Shown in pieces: positions 50,801-57,858 of a stretch of DNA of 64,000 nt. The notes below the pieces were generated by a model. It saw only the letters and a list, made by a program, of their open reading frames with translations. It ran no database searches and was not told where the DNA came from. This DNA comes from JABWAN01 sp041918175 (GTDB lineage Bacteria > Zhuqueibacterota > Zhuqueibacteria > Zhuqueibacterales > Zhuqueibacteraceae): positions 62,001-126,000 of the forward strand of contig JAYRWE010000027.1 of assembly GCA_041918175.1 (NCBI GenBank), written 5' to 3'. The stretch's first letter is position 1. Each line of letters opens with the position of its first letter. Both the position numbers and the translations under genes were made by a program.

Positions 50801-51400
50801 ACGAATCCGCAGCGGCGCATGCACGTGATGGGGCAAGGTCAGCCTGTGATGCGTTTGCAAACCATTGGTAGCCGCGGCCAACTCAGTCAAACGTGGGATG
50901 TCTTGATCGACGTGGATGATGACAATGATCAGGATTTGATGTTTCTGTTCAATGAAGGCCGCAACACGGGCAATTGGGCCTCGGCTTGGGTGGAGCCCAA
51001 CGGCGGCGTGCGCTCCAACAGCGATGCGCGTTTGAAAGAAGACGTCAAGCCGCTGGAAAACGTGTTGGAAAAAGTGCTTGCCTTACAGCCCAGTTCGTTT
51101 CGTTGGAAAGGAAGGGTGACCGAGCATCGCGACGTGGGCTTGATCGCGCAACAAGTCGAAAAAGTTTTTCCGGAATTGGTGCGCGAGAAGCATGATTGTC
51201 GCGCGTTGAACTACGACAACTTCGCCGTGCTCGCCCTCGCCGCAATTCAGGAGCAGCAAAAGCTCATCGCGAAACTCGAAGAAAAAATCAACCGGCTCGA
51301 AGGCAAGCGCGCGGAGCAGAAAAAGACGAACGCGGCTCCGGTGAAAAAGAAAACGGCAAAGAAGAAAGAAACGAAGAAAGCCGCGAAGTCGAAGCGGTGA
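47879..51400 (+). CDS. LamG/lectin-like fibre protein with S74 intramolecular chaperone (locus gene B)
   Basis: 1173 residues, start ATG 47879 after AAAGGTGA. Domain order: LamG/concanavalin-like domain (~5-215, GLLLYFKLDEITADNKVRDL, ending in a VRLYNRALAPAEV strand), a middle beta region, a second legume-lectin-like domain (~345-520, LALTDFVFRFKVFLQGGTGA), then two copies of a ~143-residue tail-fibre repeat (NGTQGIGFGYNSIYATGTN) and a Peptidase_S74 chaperone domain (~1045-1150; SNSDARLKEDVKPLE with the conserved Ser and Lys, then RDVGLIAQQVEKVFPELV). S74 domains fold a triple-stranded fibre and then cleave themselves off. A C-terminal coiled coil and a Lys-rich tail follow. There is no signal peptide. 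This looks like a trimeric, sugar-binding fibre. Confidence 0.88.
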   Translation: MSVPREGLLLYFKLDEITADNKVRDLSGNGNDGVLSGGPQIVFDETLGSCMSCDGVDDFIEVADTRLNTPNRSHTLSAWVKVEAYPAGRSWIALLGQEGASAHHWLLHSSGVTQCGVWEGTQINLAIKQPNFLVPKSEWRHFAITFDGATMTGYCNGMAVGSGVAAVFNFASKRLTLGKKIGGEQNFAGKLAHVRLYNRALAPAEVQQDYREDLVALAAQRKLFPLDFNVHDERAQNVLYIDDHPNGSEVQLEITNTSRQGLALSPWSNDPVSANNHNFELRFRPGVLANSTLAQMTVADRGWSLQPEVRNDGTLSLYLLANWNFPIDPSATNPHRPCAVTLFGNATLLGTEIHLTNAAGSQRGTAIISTPQAGLALTDFVFRFKVFLQGGTGADGMSWNYGEMPDNIFTQVEEMGAGSGLAVCLRTYGRQDLEVRYNNEVIATKATPTRPLNWAPVEIRMRAGRLTVTINSLVVLSDWPVPNWNPKPSWRFGFGARTGGAFDNHWIRDLALECTPKLEPGQRINLTLQKVKAEGSGGSRGTKVELCVKQIAYIGENAPLYGTRLKHLTLINHRGQKYWPVHVGFAASNRVLNDGSRNDDLKLRLTNILKLDPLHPETSLMYFNGKDSATPSKIILSFDARPDNQTSGMEWALGSKSQVLAIDAALADWEVTKSTQGETPEWILTPKNKTVLGPSQHLQIALTNIISTLPTGATNLYVRYENIPGYWDGHFVCVLEKTPLVYKGTNVGIGVANAKNKLDIQSVGRSFNHAENRPLYVTCDNGEASNGAEFRHSNGTQGIGFGYNSIYATGTNADQHLNLMPRGNGNVGVGTMSPEAKVHVIHQNEGPGGGALILGPTGQANLRMGYDKEYSWIQSHGLKPLAINLLGNNIGVGTASAKNRLDIQAAARSGSHAENRPFYVTGDLGASDNGVEIRHSNGTQGIGFGYNSIYATGTNADQHLNIIPKGNGSVGVGTTNPQRRMHVMGQGQPVMRLQTIGSRGQLSQTWDVLIDVDDDNDQDLMFLFNEGRNTGNWASAWVEPNGGVRSNSDARLKEDVKPLENVLEKVLALQPSSFRWKGRVTEHRDVGLIAQQVEKVFPELVREKHDCRALNYDNFAVLALAAIQEQQKLIAKLEEKINRLEGKRAEQKKTNAAPVKKKTAKKKETKKAAKSKR
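50261..50332 (+). repeat. Coding repeat in fibre gene, copy 1
   Basis: A 72-bp segment recurs at 50690-50761 with only two differences, both synonymous (GGT/GGA and GCG/GCC). It encodes the glycine-rich core of the fibre repeat. Near-identity suggests recent duplication or gene conversion. Confidence 0.9.
50690..50761 (+). repeat. Coding repeat in fibre gene, copy 2
   Basis: The second copy of the 72-bp repeat, 429 bp downstream of copy 1, in the same reading frame. It lies inside a longer, more diverged protein-level repeat. Confidence 0.9.
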
Positions 51401-51435
51401 GTGCGTGAAAGCTTTGGAAGTAAAAACGAATCCCT

Positions 51436-53316
51436 ATGAAAAAATCGTTATTCGATCTTTGTGTCTCGACTCTGCGCGAAGGTAGAGAGGCGGCAGATTA
51501 CCAACAGCGCTTACAACAGGCGCTGACTGACGTGCGCGCCATGCTCGCCGCTATTTCCGATCGCAATGAGGAAATTCGCCTCTTTGTCGGGGGCAGCATC
51601 AATTATGGCCATCAATCGACTTCCATCGTCATCATGAACCGGCTGATTGATTTGGGCGTGCGGCGTATTCGCATCATCTATCAAAAGTCGACGAACACCA
51701 ACCCCGACCTCAGAGACGAAGAGACCACAACCAAGCTCACCAAGCTTATCGCGAACTTGACCGAAGCCGATATTGCCGGCGCCGCGGCTTTTCTCTATCG
51801 CGGAGCGGAAATCTTCTTTAGCGAATATACGGTCTTTGCCGCGGCCGCCGGTGCGCAAGTCACCCTCGGCATTTCGGGCGGTTTCGATGCCACAACCAAT
51901 ATCTGCAGATCCATGAAGGTGAAATGCCTCTTGGTCTTGCAGCCCTTTCGCTATCAAAAAGCTTTTGCTCGGAACATGCTGTACTTCCATCCGGATTTGT
52001 TTCGCGAGCAAAATGCCATCACGCTGCCCGCAGAATTTCTGCAAAAGGGATTTTATATCGAAGACCCACCCAAGCCGGTAACTTATCTCGGCACGCCGCA
52101 AGCGGATCTCGCTGCGCTGGAGCAACAAATCCGGCAGGATTATCGCACCGAGCAAGTCGCAGGCATACTCAAAAGATTTCAGAAGAAACGTTTGCTGTGG
52201 ACGGACGAAGCCACGTTTAGCGCGACCCTGTTGCAGTGGTTTAGCGGTGTTGCGATAGACCCAGTTTTTGCAGGCAAGCTGTGGGAACAGTTTCAGGCGC
52301 TTGAGGTAGAAGCGAACAACTTACAGGAGTTGCAAGCAAGCAATAAGGAAGATGAAGATCGCGAAGTTGCCGGCGCTTTTACACAACGAATGCAGCCCGG
52401 CGAAGCCCTGTCGGATGAATGGAAACGCAAAACCGTGCAAACCGTGTTGAACTTGCTGCAGCAACCCGTGCCCGCGGTTCATCTTTGTCCGGTGTATTTT
52501 TCCATCGGCCGTACACGGTTTCGCGCCACGACCATTCTTTTTAATTTACTCACCGGCTTTTTAGCGCGCCGCAATGCTGCCAATGAAAACCCGATCGTGA
52601 TCTTGACCATGTCGAAGTTCGAGGAAGGCATCTATCGCATGCTCGAATGGATCATGTCGGGTGAAGAAAGATATTGGGATGAAACTTCCACCGATGAGCG
52701 GGTTATCGGTCTGCGCAAATGGTCGCCGTTTTTGTGCAAGGCGGCGCGGGCGGCCATGCTAGCGAAAGATTATTTTACGCGCTTTCAAAAAGTGCGCGTC
52801 ATTCACGCGGGCGATGACGTCGCGAGCGCAATTACCCAAGTGGGTAAAGGCGGCATTGTGTTGGTCAATCTACAGCGCGTGCCCAAACCGGTGTTCGAAT
52901 ACCTTTATTCCGTGAGCACGCTCCCCGGCATTTTCGAAGGCGAAGCCACGGCCAGCTTGATACTCAATCTCGGCCGCCCCTTCTTTCATATCGAATCTTC
53001 GGACGAACAGACGTACTCGCTGTATCCGTTTCCAATTATTCCTTCCGGACTATTGGGACAGCAGGCCGTGAGCGAATACTGCGTGCGCTTCTCGAATTAC
53101 TTTGGCGATGCGGCCTGGCAAGAAGCCAACACCCCCGATCTTGCCATTGCGCGTTATATCGAAGACGCTTATACCTTGCCCGCAAGGCCGCAAGACGCTG
53201 CGCCCTTACAGCTCTATTTCAAAAGCATGCGCTCTTTTTTTCACGATGCGCTGGAAGACAAGCTGCTCCAAGCGTTGCTATTGGCGATGCTTGAAATGAA
53301 AAGAAAAGGCCTGTAG
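51436..53316 (+). CDS. Possible GT-B-fold glycosyltransferase (locus gene C)
   Basis: 626 residues; start ATG 51436. Not a named family that I recognise. Two features suggest a GT-B glycosyltransferase. First, the N-terminal Rossmann pattern RLFVGGSINYGHQSTSIVIM with LIDLGVRRIRIIY resembles the GG-GH acceptor-domain start of MurG-type enzymes. Second, the C-terminal half has GIFEGEATASLILNLGRPFF, like the glycine/glutamate donor-sugar motif. The central region has charged helices (NNLQELQASNKEDEDREVAG). No signal peptide or membrane helix. It could glycosylate the fibre or another locus product, or be an effector toxin. Both are inference. Confidence 0.55.
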   Translation: MKKSLFDLCVSTLREGREAADYQQRLQQALTDVRAMLAAISDRNEEIRLFVGGSINYGHQSTSIVIMNRLIDLGVRRIRIIYQKSTNTNPDLRDEETTTKLTKLIANLTEADIAGAAAFLYRGAEIFFSEYTVFAAAAGAQVTLGISGGFDATTNICRSMKVKCLLVLQPFRYQKAFARNMLYFHPDLFREQNAITLPAEFLQKGFYIEDPPKPVTYLGTPQADLAALEQQIRQDYRTEQVAGILKRFQKKRLLWTDEATFSATLLQWFSGVAIDPVFAGKLWEQFQALEVEANNLQELQASNKEDEDREVAGAFTQRMQPGEALSDEWKRKTVQTVLNLLQQPVPAVHLCPVYFSIGRTRFRATTILFNLLTGFLARRNAANENPIVILTMSKFEEGIYRMLEWIMSGEERYWDETSTDERVIGLRKWSPFLCKAARAAMLAKDYFTRFQKVRVIHAGDDVASAITQVGKGGIVLVNLQRVPKPVFEYLYSVSTLPGIFEGEATASLILNLGRPFFHIESSDEQTYSLYPFPIIPSGLLGQQAVSEYCVRFSNYFGDAAWQEANTPDLAIARYIEDAYTLPARPQDAAPLQLYFKSMRSFFHDALEDKLLQALLLAMLEMKRKGL

Positions 53317-53370
53317 TTGAAGTCGGTGCACGCGCGCGATGCGCGATTTCTGTATTGAGAAAGATGCCTC

Positions 53371-56300
53371 ATGACGCTCAGTGAATTTTCCGGAAAAATT
53401 TCCGCTCCTGCCACGGTCGATCTGCTTACGCTGTTGCCGCAAGGGAATATCAAAGACTATTATACCGGGCTATTGGCCGGCGCGCCCATGACACTGCGTC
53501 TCGCGCAAGTGCAAACCGAGAAAGATCCCGGCGGCAACTTGACGAGCTTGACTTTAGCGGGCACGACTTCGGCGTTTGGTTTGGACGATTTGAATTTCGA
53601 GATGCGTTTTGAAGAGTTGTACGGCGCGCTGAAATCCAACCTGCTTTTGCGCCTGCTACAAAACAAACTGTCCTTCCTCAACTTTACGCGCTTTACTCTC
53701 GGCAACGTTGAAATCAACTATGAAATCGCGGATGCGATGCTTCCGGCAAAGGGGCGCATCAGCGGCGTCGTTGACCTGCTCACGGAGTTGCGCCTCGCGC
53801 TCGAGTATCCCGTGTTCCAAGACGAATGGCTCTTGCAGGGCAGCTTTGTCAATCCCAAGGGCTTGATCGATCTCGTCGATTTGGCCGGCGGCGCGGCGCT
53901 CGTTTCTAATCTCCCTCCGTTTATAAAAAACGCGCTCGACTTCAAAGTGCAAGACGTCAATCTTTGGTTCAACGCGCAGGAAGGTAAAGTCAAAAGCCTC
54001 GGCTTGCGCGCCTTCAACAATGCGATCAATATCGAAGTCTTGCCGAAAATTTTTCTAAACAATATCACATTGGAAGCCGCGGTAGCATTCGCGAGTGTGC
54101 AGAGTGGGCCGCCGCCCGTGGCCTATTCCGTGTCCGGGCATTTTCAAATCGGCGACACGAGCAAGTTTCCTCCCAATGGCAGCATCGTCGTCACGGCCTC
54201 CGGCCCGGATTATAGATTCTCGGGCGGCCTGTCCGAGGGCACGCGCTTCAGCGTCTCGGATTTTGTTCATTACTTTCTCGGCACGCGCGACGATTTGCCG
54301 GAAGTCGATATTAACGTTTTCAGCTTTTCGGCGCATCTGAGCAGCGGCGCTTATTCCTTACATGCGGCGATGGAAGACGATTGGAAATTTTATATCGACC
54401 GCGCCGCAAACAAGTATCTCGCTTTGAGCGAGGCTTCATTCATCATCGAAAAGGCCGGCGGCGATTACACCGGCACGGCGAGCGCAACGTTCAACGTTTC
54501 GGGCATCGGCTTCACCATTGTTGCCGCGTACGGCGGCGCAAATCTCGGCTGGTCCTTTTCCGGCAGCACGGGCCAAGGCCAGGCCATTGCAATCGGCGCG
54601 TTGATGCAAGAGTTGGCGCAAACCTTTGGCGCGATCAATTTGCCGCCTTCGCTCGCGCAACTCACCGTGGAAAACCTCGGCGTCTCCTTCAACACCAAGA
54701 GCAAAGATTTCACTTTCACTTGTGAAGCGAAGTTTCCCGTCGACGATAAAGAAGCCGACCTCCTCTTGTTTCTTGATCTCAAAAACAACAACAGCGTTTA
54801 TGCGAAAAAATTCAGCGGGCATTTGCAAATCGGCGCGCTGCAATTTGATGTGCGTTTTAGCCAAGACCCCGCGGCGACGATCTTTCTCGCGGCGTATAGC
54901 CATCCCGCGAATCAGCCGCAGAAGATTAAAGTGAAAGAGTTGGTTGCGAATCTTTCCACTGCGATTGCCGACGATATTCCGAGCAGCCTCGAAATCGATT
55001 TGAAAGACGTGCTCTTCGCCTTCGACAAAGCTGCGAATACAACCAAGTTTATTTTCGGATTGGATATCGGCGCGAGCGTGAATCTCTCCAACCTTCCGCT
55101 CGTGGGCAAAGAGTTTCCGCCGGACCAAACCGTGGGCGTGGAGGATTTGCAAGTCTTGTTTGCCACACAAAATTTTTCCGAGAAAGAAGTCACAGACTTC
55201 AATCTCCTCTTGCCGCAAGACGTCACGCCGCTGCCCATTGTGCCGCCGCAAGCCACGGGCAACACGCCGGCGCCCAATGATCCGCAGCGCATCGTGCTCA
55301 CTGCCGGCTTGAATATCGCCGCGAAATTAAAGCTCGGCACAACGCCGATGCCGCTGTCGTTGCCCATGAGTGCTGCGCCGCCCGCAAACCTCGGCGCGAA
55401 CTCCTCGCCGACAACTGCCGCGCCGCCGGACAATGCGAAGTGGTTCAACATTCAAAAAGCATTTGGCCCGGTGCATTTCGAAAGAGTCGGCGTACAATAT
55501 CAAAGCGAGAAATTGTGGTTCTTGCTTGATGCCGCGCTCTCCGCGGCCGGCCTCACGCTCTCGCTCGACGGCCTCGCGGTCGGCTCCGCGCTCAAAAACT
55601 TTTCGCCGGAGTTCACGCTGCGCGGCCTCGGTTTGGATTTTAAAAGCGGCCCGCTTGAAATCGGCGGCGCGTTTTTGCGCCAAACCGTGACCACGGCCAC
55701 GCCGCCTTATGAGCAATACAGCGGCGCGGCGCTCATCAAAACCGAAGTGCTCACGCTTTCGGCCATCGGCTCCTATGCGAAGCTGAATAACTATTACTCG
55801 CTCTTTCTCTATGCCGTGTTGGATTATCCGCTCGGCGGCCCGGCGTTCTTTTTCGTCACTGGGCTTTCCGCGGGCTTTGGTTACAATCGCGGCTTGCAAA
55901 TTCCAAAGCTTGAAAACGTCGCGCAGTTTCCGCTGGTGTCCGAAGCCGTGAACGGCACGAGCGGTCCGAAGAATCTCGAAGCGGAATTGCGCGGCTTGCA
56001 AACGTACATTCCGCCCGCGCCTGGCGCGAATTTTCTCGCGGTCGGACTCAAGTTTACTTCGTTCAAAATGATCGACTCGTTTGCGCTGCTCACGGTGTTG
56101 TTCGGCGATCATTTTGAAATTGATGTGCTCGGGCTGTCCACGTTGATCGTGCCCACGCCCGAGGCCGCGCAAGTGATCACGCCGCTCGCCGAAGTGCAGA
56201 TGGCTGTGAAAGCGAGCTTCATTCCCGCGCAGGGCTTTCTCGGCATCAGCGCGCAGTTGACTTCGGCTTCGTATCTCTTGTCGCGCGCGTGTCATCTCAC

Positions 56301-57513
56301 CGGCGGGTTTGCGTTTTATAGTTGGTTTGCGGGCGAGCACGCCGGCGATTTCGCGCTCACGCTCGGCGGCTATCATCCGCTTTACAAAGTTCCGGCGCAT
56401 TATCCGCAAGTGCCGCGCGTGGGTTTCAATTGGAAGATCGACGACAACCTCAGCTTGAAAGGCGAGGCCTATTATGCGCTCACGGCCTCGGCGCTCATGG
56501 CCGGCGGCTTGTTGCAAGCGCTGTGGCAGAGCGACAACATTCAAGCCGCGTTCAACGCGAACGCGAATTTCATCATCGCGTGGAAGCCGTATTTTTACGA
56601 CGCGAATGTTTCGGTGGATATTGCGGTGGCCGTCACGATTCATTTCCTCGGCACGCATCATATCACCGCGGACGTGGGCGCGGACTTGCATTTGTGGGGG
56701 CCGGATTTCGCGGGCGAGGCGCGCATTCATTTGTGGATTGTGTCGTTCACGATCAACTTCGGCGCTTCTTCTGCGCAGCTCAAAGCCATTGATTGGCCCA
56801 CGTTTCAAAATTCTTTTTTGCCAAAAGAAGAATCCGTTTGCGGCATTACCGTGCAAAGCGGGCTCGTGCGCAAAGTGGGCGAAGACAAAACCGATCTCGG
56901 CGTGCTCAATGCTAAAACGCTTTCGCTCGTTACCAGCTCGGCAATTCCGGCAAAAGAGGCTTATCGCGCAAGCAATAAGATTGGCGGGCAATACGCCGCG
57001 TTCGGCGTTGCACCGATGAACGTCAAAGCGAACGATGTCACGACTGCGAAGCATACGATTACGATCAAGCGCGGCGCAGATTCAGTGGAAGACAAATTTG
57101 ATTTTGAGCCGGTGAAGAAGAATATGCCCGTGGGCATGTGGGGCGAAAATCTCAAACCGGATATTAACGGGCCGCAGCTTGTGACCGACGCGCTCGCGGG
57201 CTTTAAAATTACGCCGAAGAATCAACCCGCCGCGGGCGTGACGCATCCTATTGCGCGCAAAGTTTTGGAAGCGGAGTTGGAGCCGGTAGATAATGTTTAT
57301 GGCTGGGAAAATTTCCCCGCGTTCAATGCGCGCGTGTTCGATGCGGATGAGGTTACCGACGAGCGCAAACGTCGCGAGGCATTGCGCGCGAGTCTCGCCA
57401 ATGCAGCAACAGTGCGCGCGCAGTTGCTCACCGCACTCGGTGTGAGCAGCAGCGTGAATATATCACAAGCCGCGGCCGAGGTGTTTGTCATTGCGCCGCA
57501 GATTGAGAAATAG
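53371..57513 (+). CDS. DUF6603-like giant beta-rich protein (locus gene D)
   Basis: 1380 residues from ATG 53371. It resembles the DUF6603 family of very large proteins with long, regular beta-strand units. Typical segments are LAQLTVENLGVSFNTKSKDF, AKWFNIQKAFGPVHFERVGV, LWFLLDAALSAAGLTLSLDG and FTLRGLGLDFKSGPLEIGGA, each ~25 residues with alternating strands. A repeat period of ~150 residues is suggested in the first half. No signal peptide. The C-terminal ~150 residues are charged and helical (DEVTDERKRREALRASLANA). The frame ends at TAG 57511-57513 but continues in frame for 33 sense codons, reading DEPPKPLLAALEKAFSARIL and LDTVHKKLLARV, to a TGA. This may be a nonsense mutation, readthrough or sequence error. 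Function unknown. Confidence 0.7.
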   Translation: MTLSEFSGKISAPATVDLLTLLPQGNIKDYYTGLLAGAPMTLRLAQVQTEKDPGGNLTSLTLAGTTSAFGLDDLNFEMRFEELYGALKSNLLLRLLQNKLSFLNFTRFTLGNVEINYEIADAMLPAKGRISGVVDLLTELRLALEYPVFQDEWLLQGSFVNPKGLIDLVDLAGGAALVSNLPPFIKNALDFKVQDVNLWFNAQEGKVKSLGLRAFNNAINIEVLPKIFLNNITLEAAVAFASVQSGPPPVAYSVSGHFQIGDTSKFPPNGSIVVTASGPDYRFSGGLSEGTRFSVSDFVHYFLGTRDDLPEVDINVFSFSAHLSSGAYSLHAAMEDDWKFYIDRAANKYLALSEASFIIEKAGGDYTGTASATFNVSGIGFTIVAAYGGANLGWSFSGSTGQGQAIAIGALMQELAQTFGAINLPPSLAQLTVENLGVSFNTKSKDFTFTCEAKFPVDDKEADLLLFLDLKNNNSVYAKKFSGHLQIGALQFDVRFSQDPAATIFLAAYSHPANQPQKIKVKELVANLSTAIADDIPSSLEIDLKDVLFAFDKAANTTKFIFGLDIGASVNLSNLPLVGKEFPPDQTVGVEDLQVLFATQNFSEKEVTDFNLLLPQDVTPLPIVPPQATGNTPAPNDPQRIVLTAGLNIAAKLKLGTTPMPLSLPMSAAPPANLGANSSPTTAAPPDNAKWFNIQKAFGPVHFERVGVQYQSEKLWFLLDAALSAAGLTLSLDGLAVGSALKNFSPEFTLRGLGLDFKSGPLEIGGAFLRQTVTTATPPYEQYSGAALIKTEVLTLSAIGSYAKLNNYYSLFLYAVLDYPLGGPAFFFVTGLSAGFGYNRGLQIPKLENVAQFPLVSEAVNGTSGPKNLEAELRGLQTYIPPAPGANFLAVGLKFTSFKMIDSFALLTVLFGDHFEIDVLGLSTLIVPTPEAAQVITPLAEVQMAVKASFIPAQGFLGISAQLTSASYLLSRACHLTGGFAFYSWFAGEHAGDFALTLGGYHPLYKVPAHYPQVPRVGFNWKIDDNLSLKGEAYYALTASALMAGGLLQALWQSDNIQAAFNANANFIIAWKPYFYDANVSVDIAVAVTIHFLGTHHITADVGADLHLWGPDFAGEARIHLWIVSFTINFGASSAQLKAIDWPTFQNSFLPKEESVCGITVQSGLVRKVGEDKTDLGVLNAKTLSLVTSSAIPAKEAYRASNKIGGQYAAFGVAPMNVKANDVTTAKHTITIKRGADSVEDKFDFEPVKKNMPVGMWGENLKPDINGPQLVTDALAGFKITPKNQPAAGVTHPIARKVLEAELEPVDNVYGWENFPAFNARVFDADEVTDERKRREALRASLANAATVRAQLLTALGVSSSVNISQAAAEVFVIAPQIEK

Positions 57514-57615
57514 GATGAGCCTCCGAAGCCCTTGCTGGCTGCACTTGAAAAAGCTTTTTCCGCGCGTATTCTTGATTTGGATACCGTCCACAAAAAACTT
57601 TTAGCGCGTGTTTGA
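57514..57615 (+). other. In-frame coding-like extension after the gene D stop
   Basis: Directly after TAG 57511-57513, 33 codons in the same frame have protein-like composition with a helical tail and then a TGA at 57613-57615. The adjacent out-of-frame reading (from ATG 57515) looks non-coding. This suggests that gene D originally ended at 57615. Confidence 0.5.
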
Positions 57616-57672
57616 AAAATCCATCTCTAAATGGGCATAGGTGTCAAGCTAGGAGAGCATTCACCGAACAAT

Positions 57673-57808
57673 TCCCCCCTTGAGGGGGGTGTCGCTCCGT
57701 GTCATCAACAAACGAAGAACACTTTTGAAAAGCGTTGCAACGTCGCACAACGATTTCAAGATTCTCTTTGCTCTCAAAAACACCCCCCGAACCCCCTCAA
57801 GGGGGGAA
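57673..57808. repeat. CCCCCTTGAGGGGGG-type inverted repeat (copy 2)
   Basis: ATTCCCCCCTTGAGGGGGGT at the left pairs with CACCCCCCGAACCCCCTCAA and GGGGGGAAT at the right. The arms resemble those at 4953-5050, with a longer spacer. It separates genes D and E, a gap of 345 bp in all, so E may have its own promoter or be partly insulated. Confidence 0.75.
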
Positions 57809-57858
57809 TAGCCGGGGGTTCCACTTTTCAAAGACGCTCATAGGAATTCATTCCGCAT

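Noticed and set aside
47879..51400. Prophage, because of the S74 tail-fibre-type protein
   Set aside because: No terminase, portal, capsid, tail sheath, holin or integrase in the window; S74/fibre repeats are also found in non-phage bacterial proteins.
55327..57054. Minus-strand open frame of ~575 codons opposite gene D
   Set aside because: Antisense shadow; no recognisable protein.
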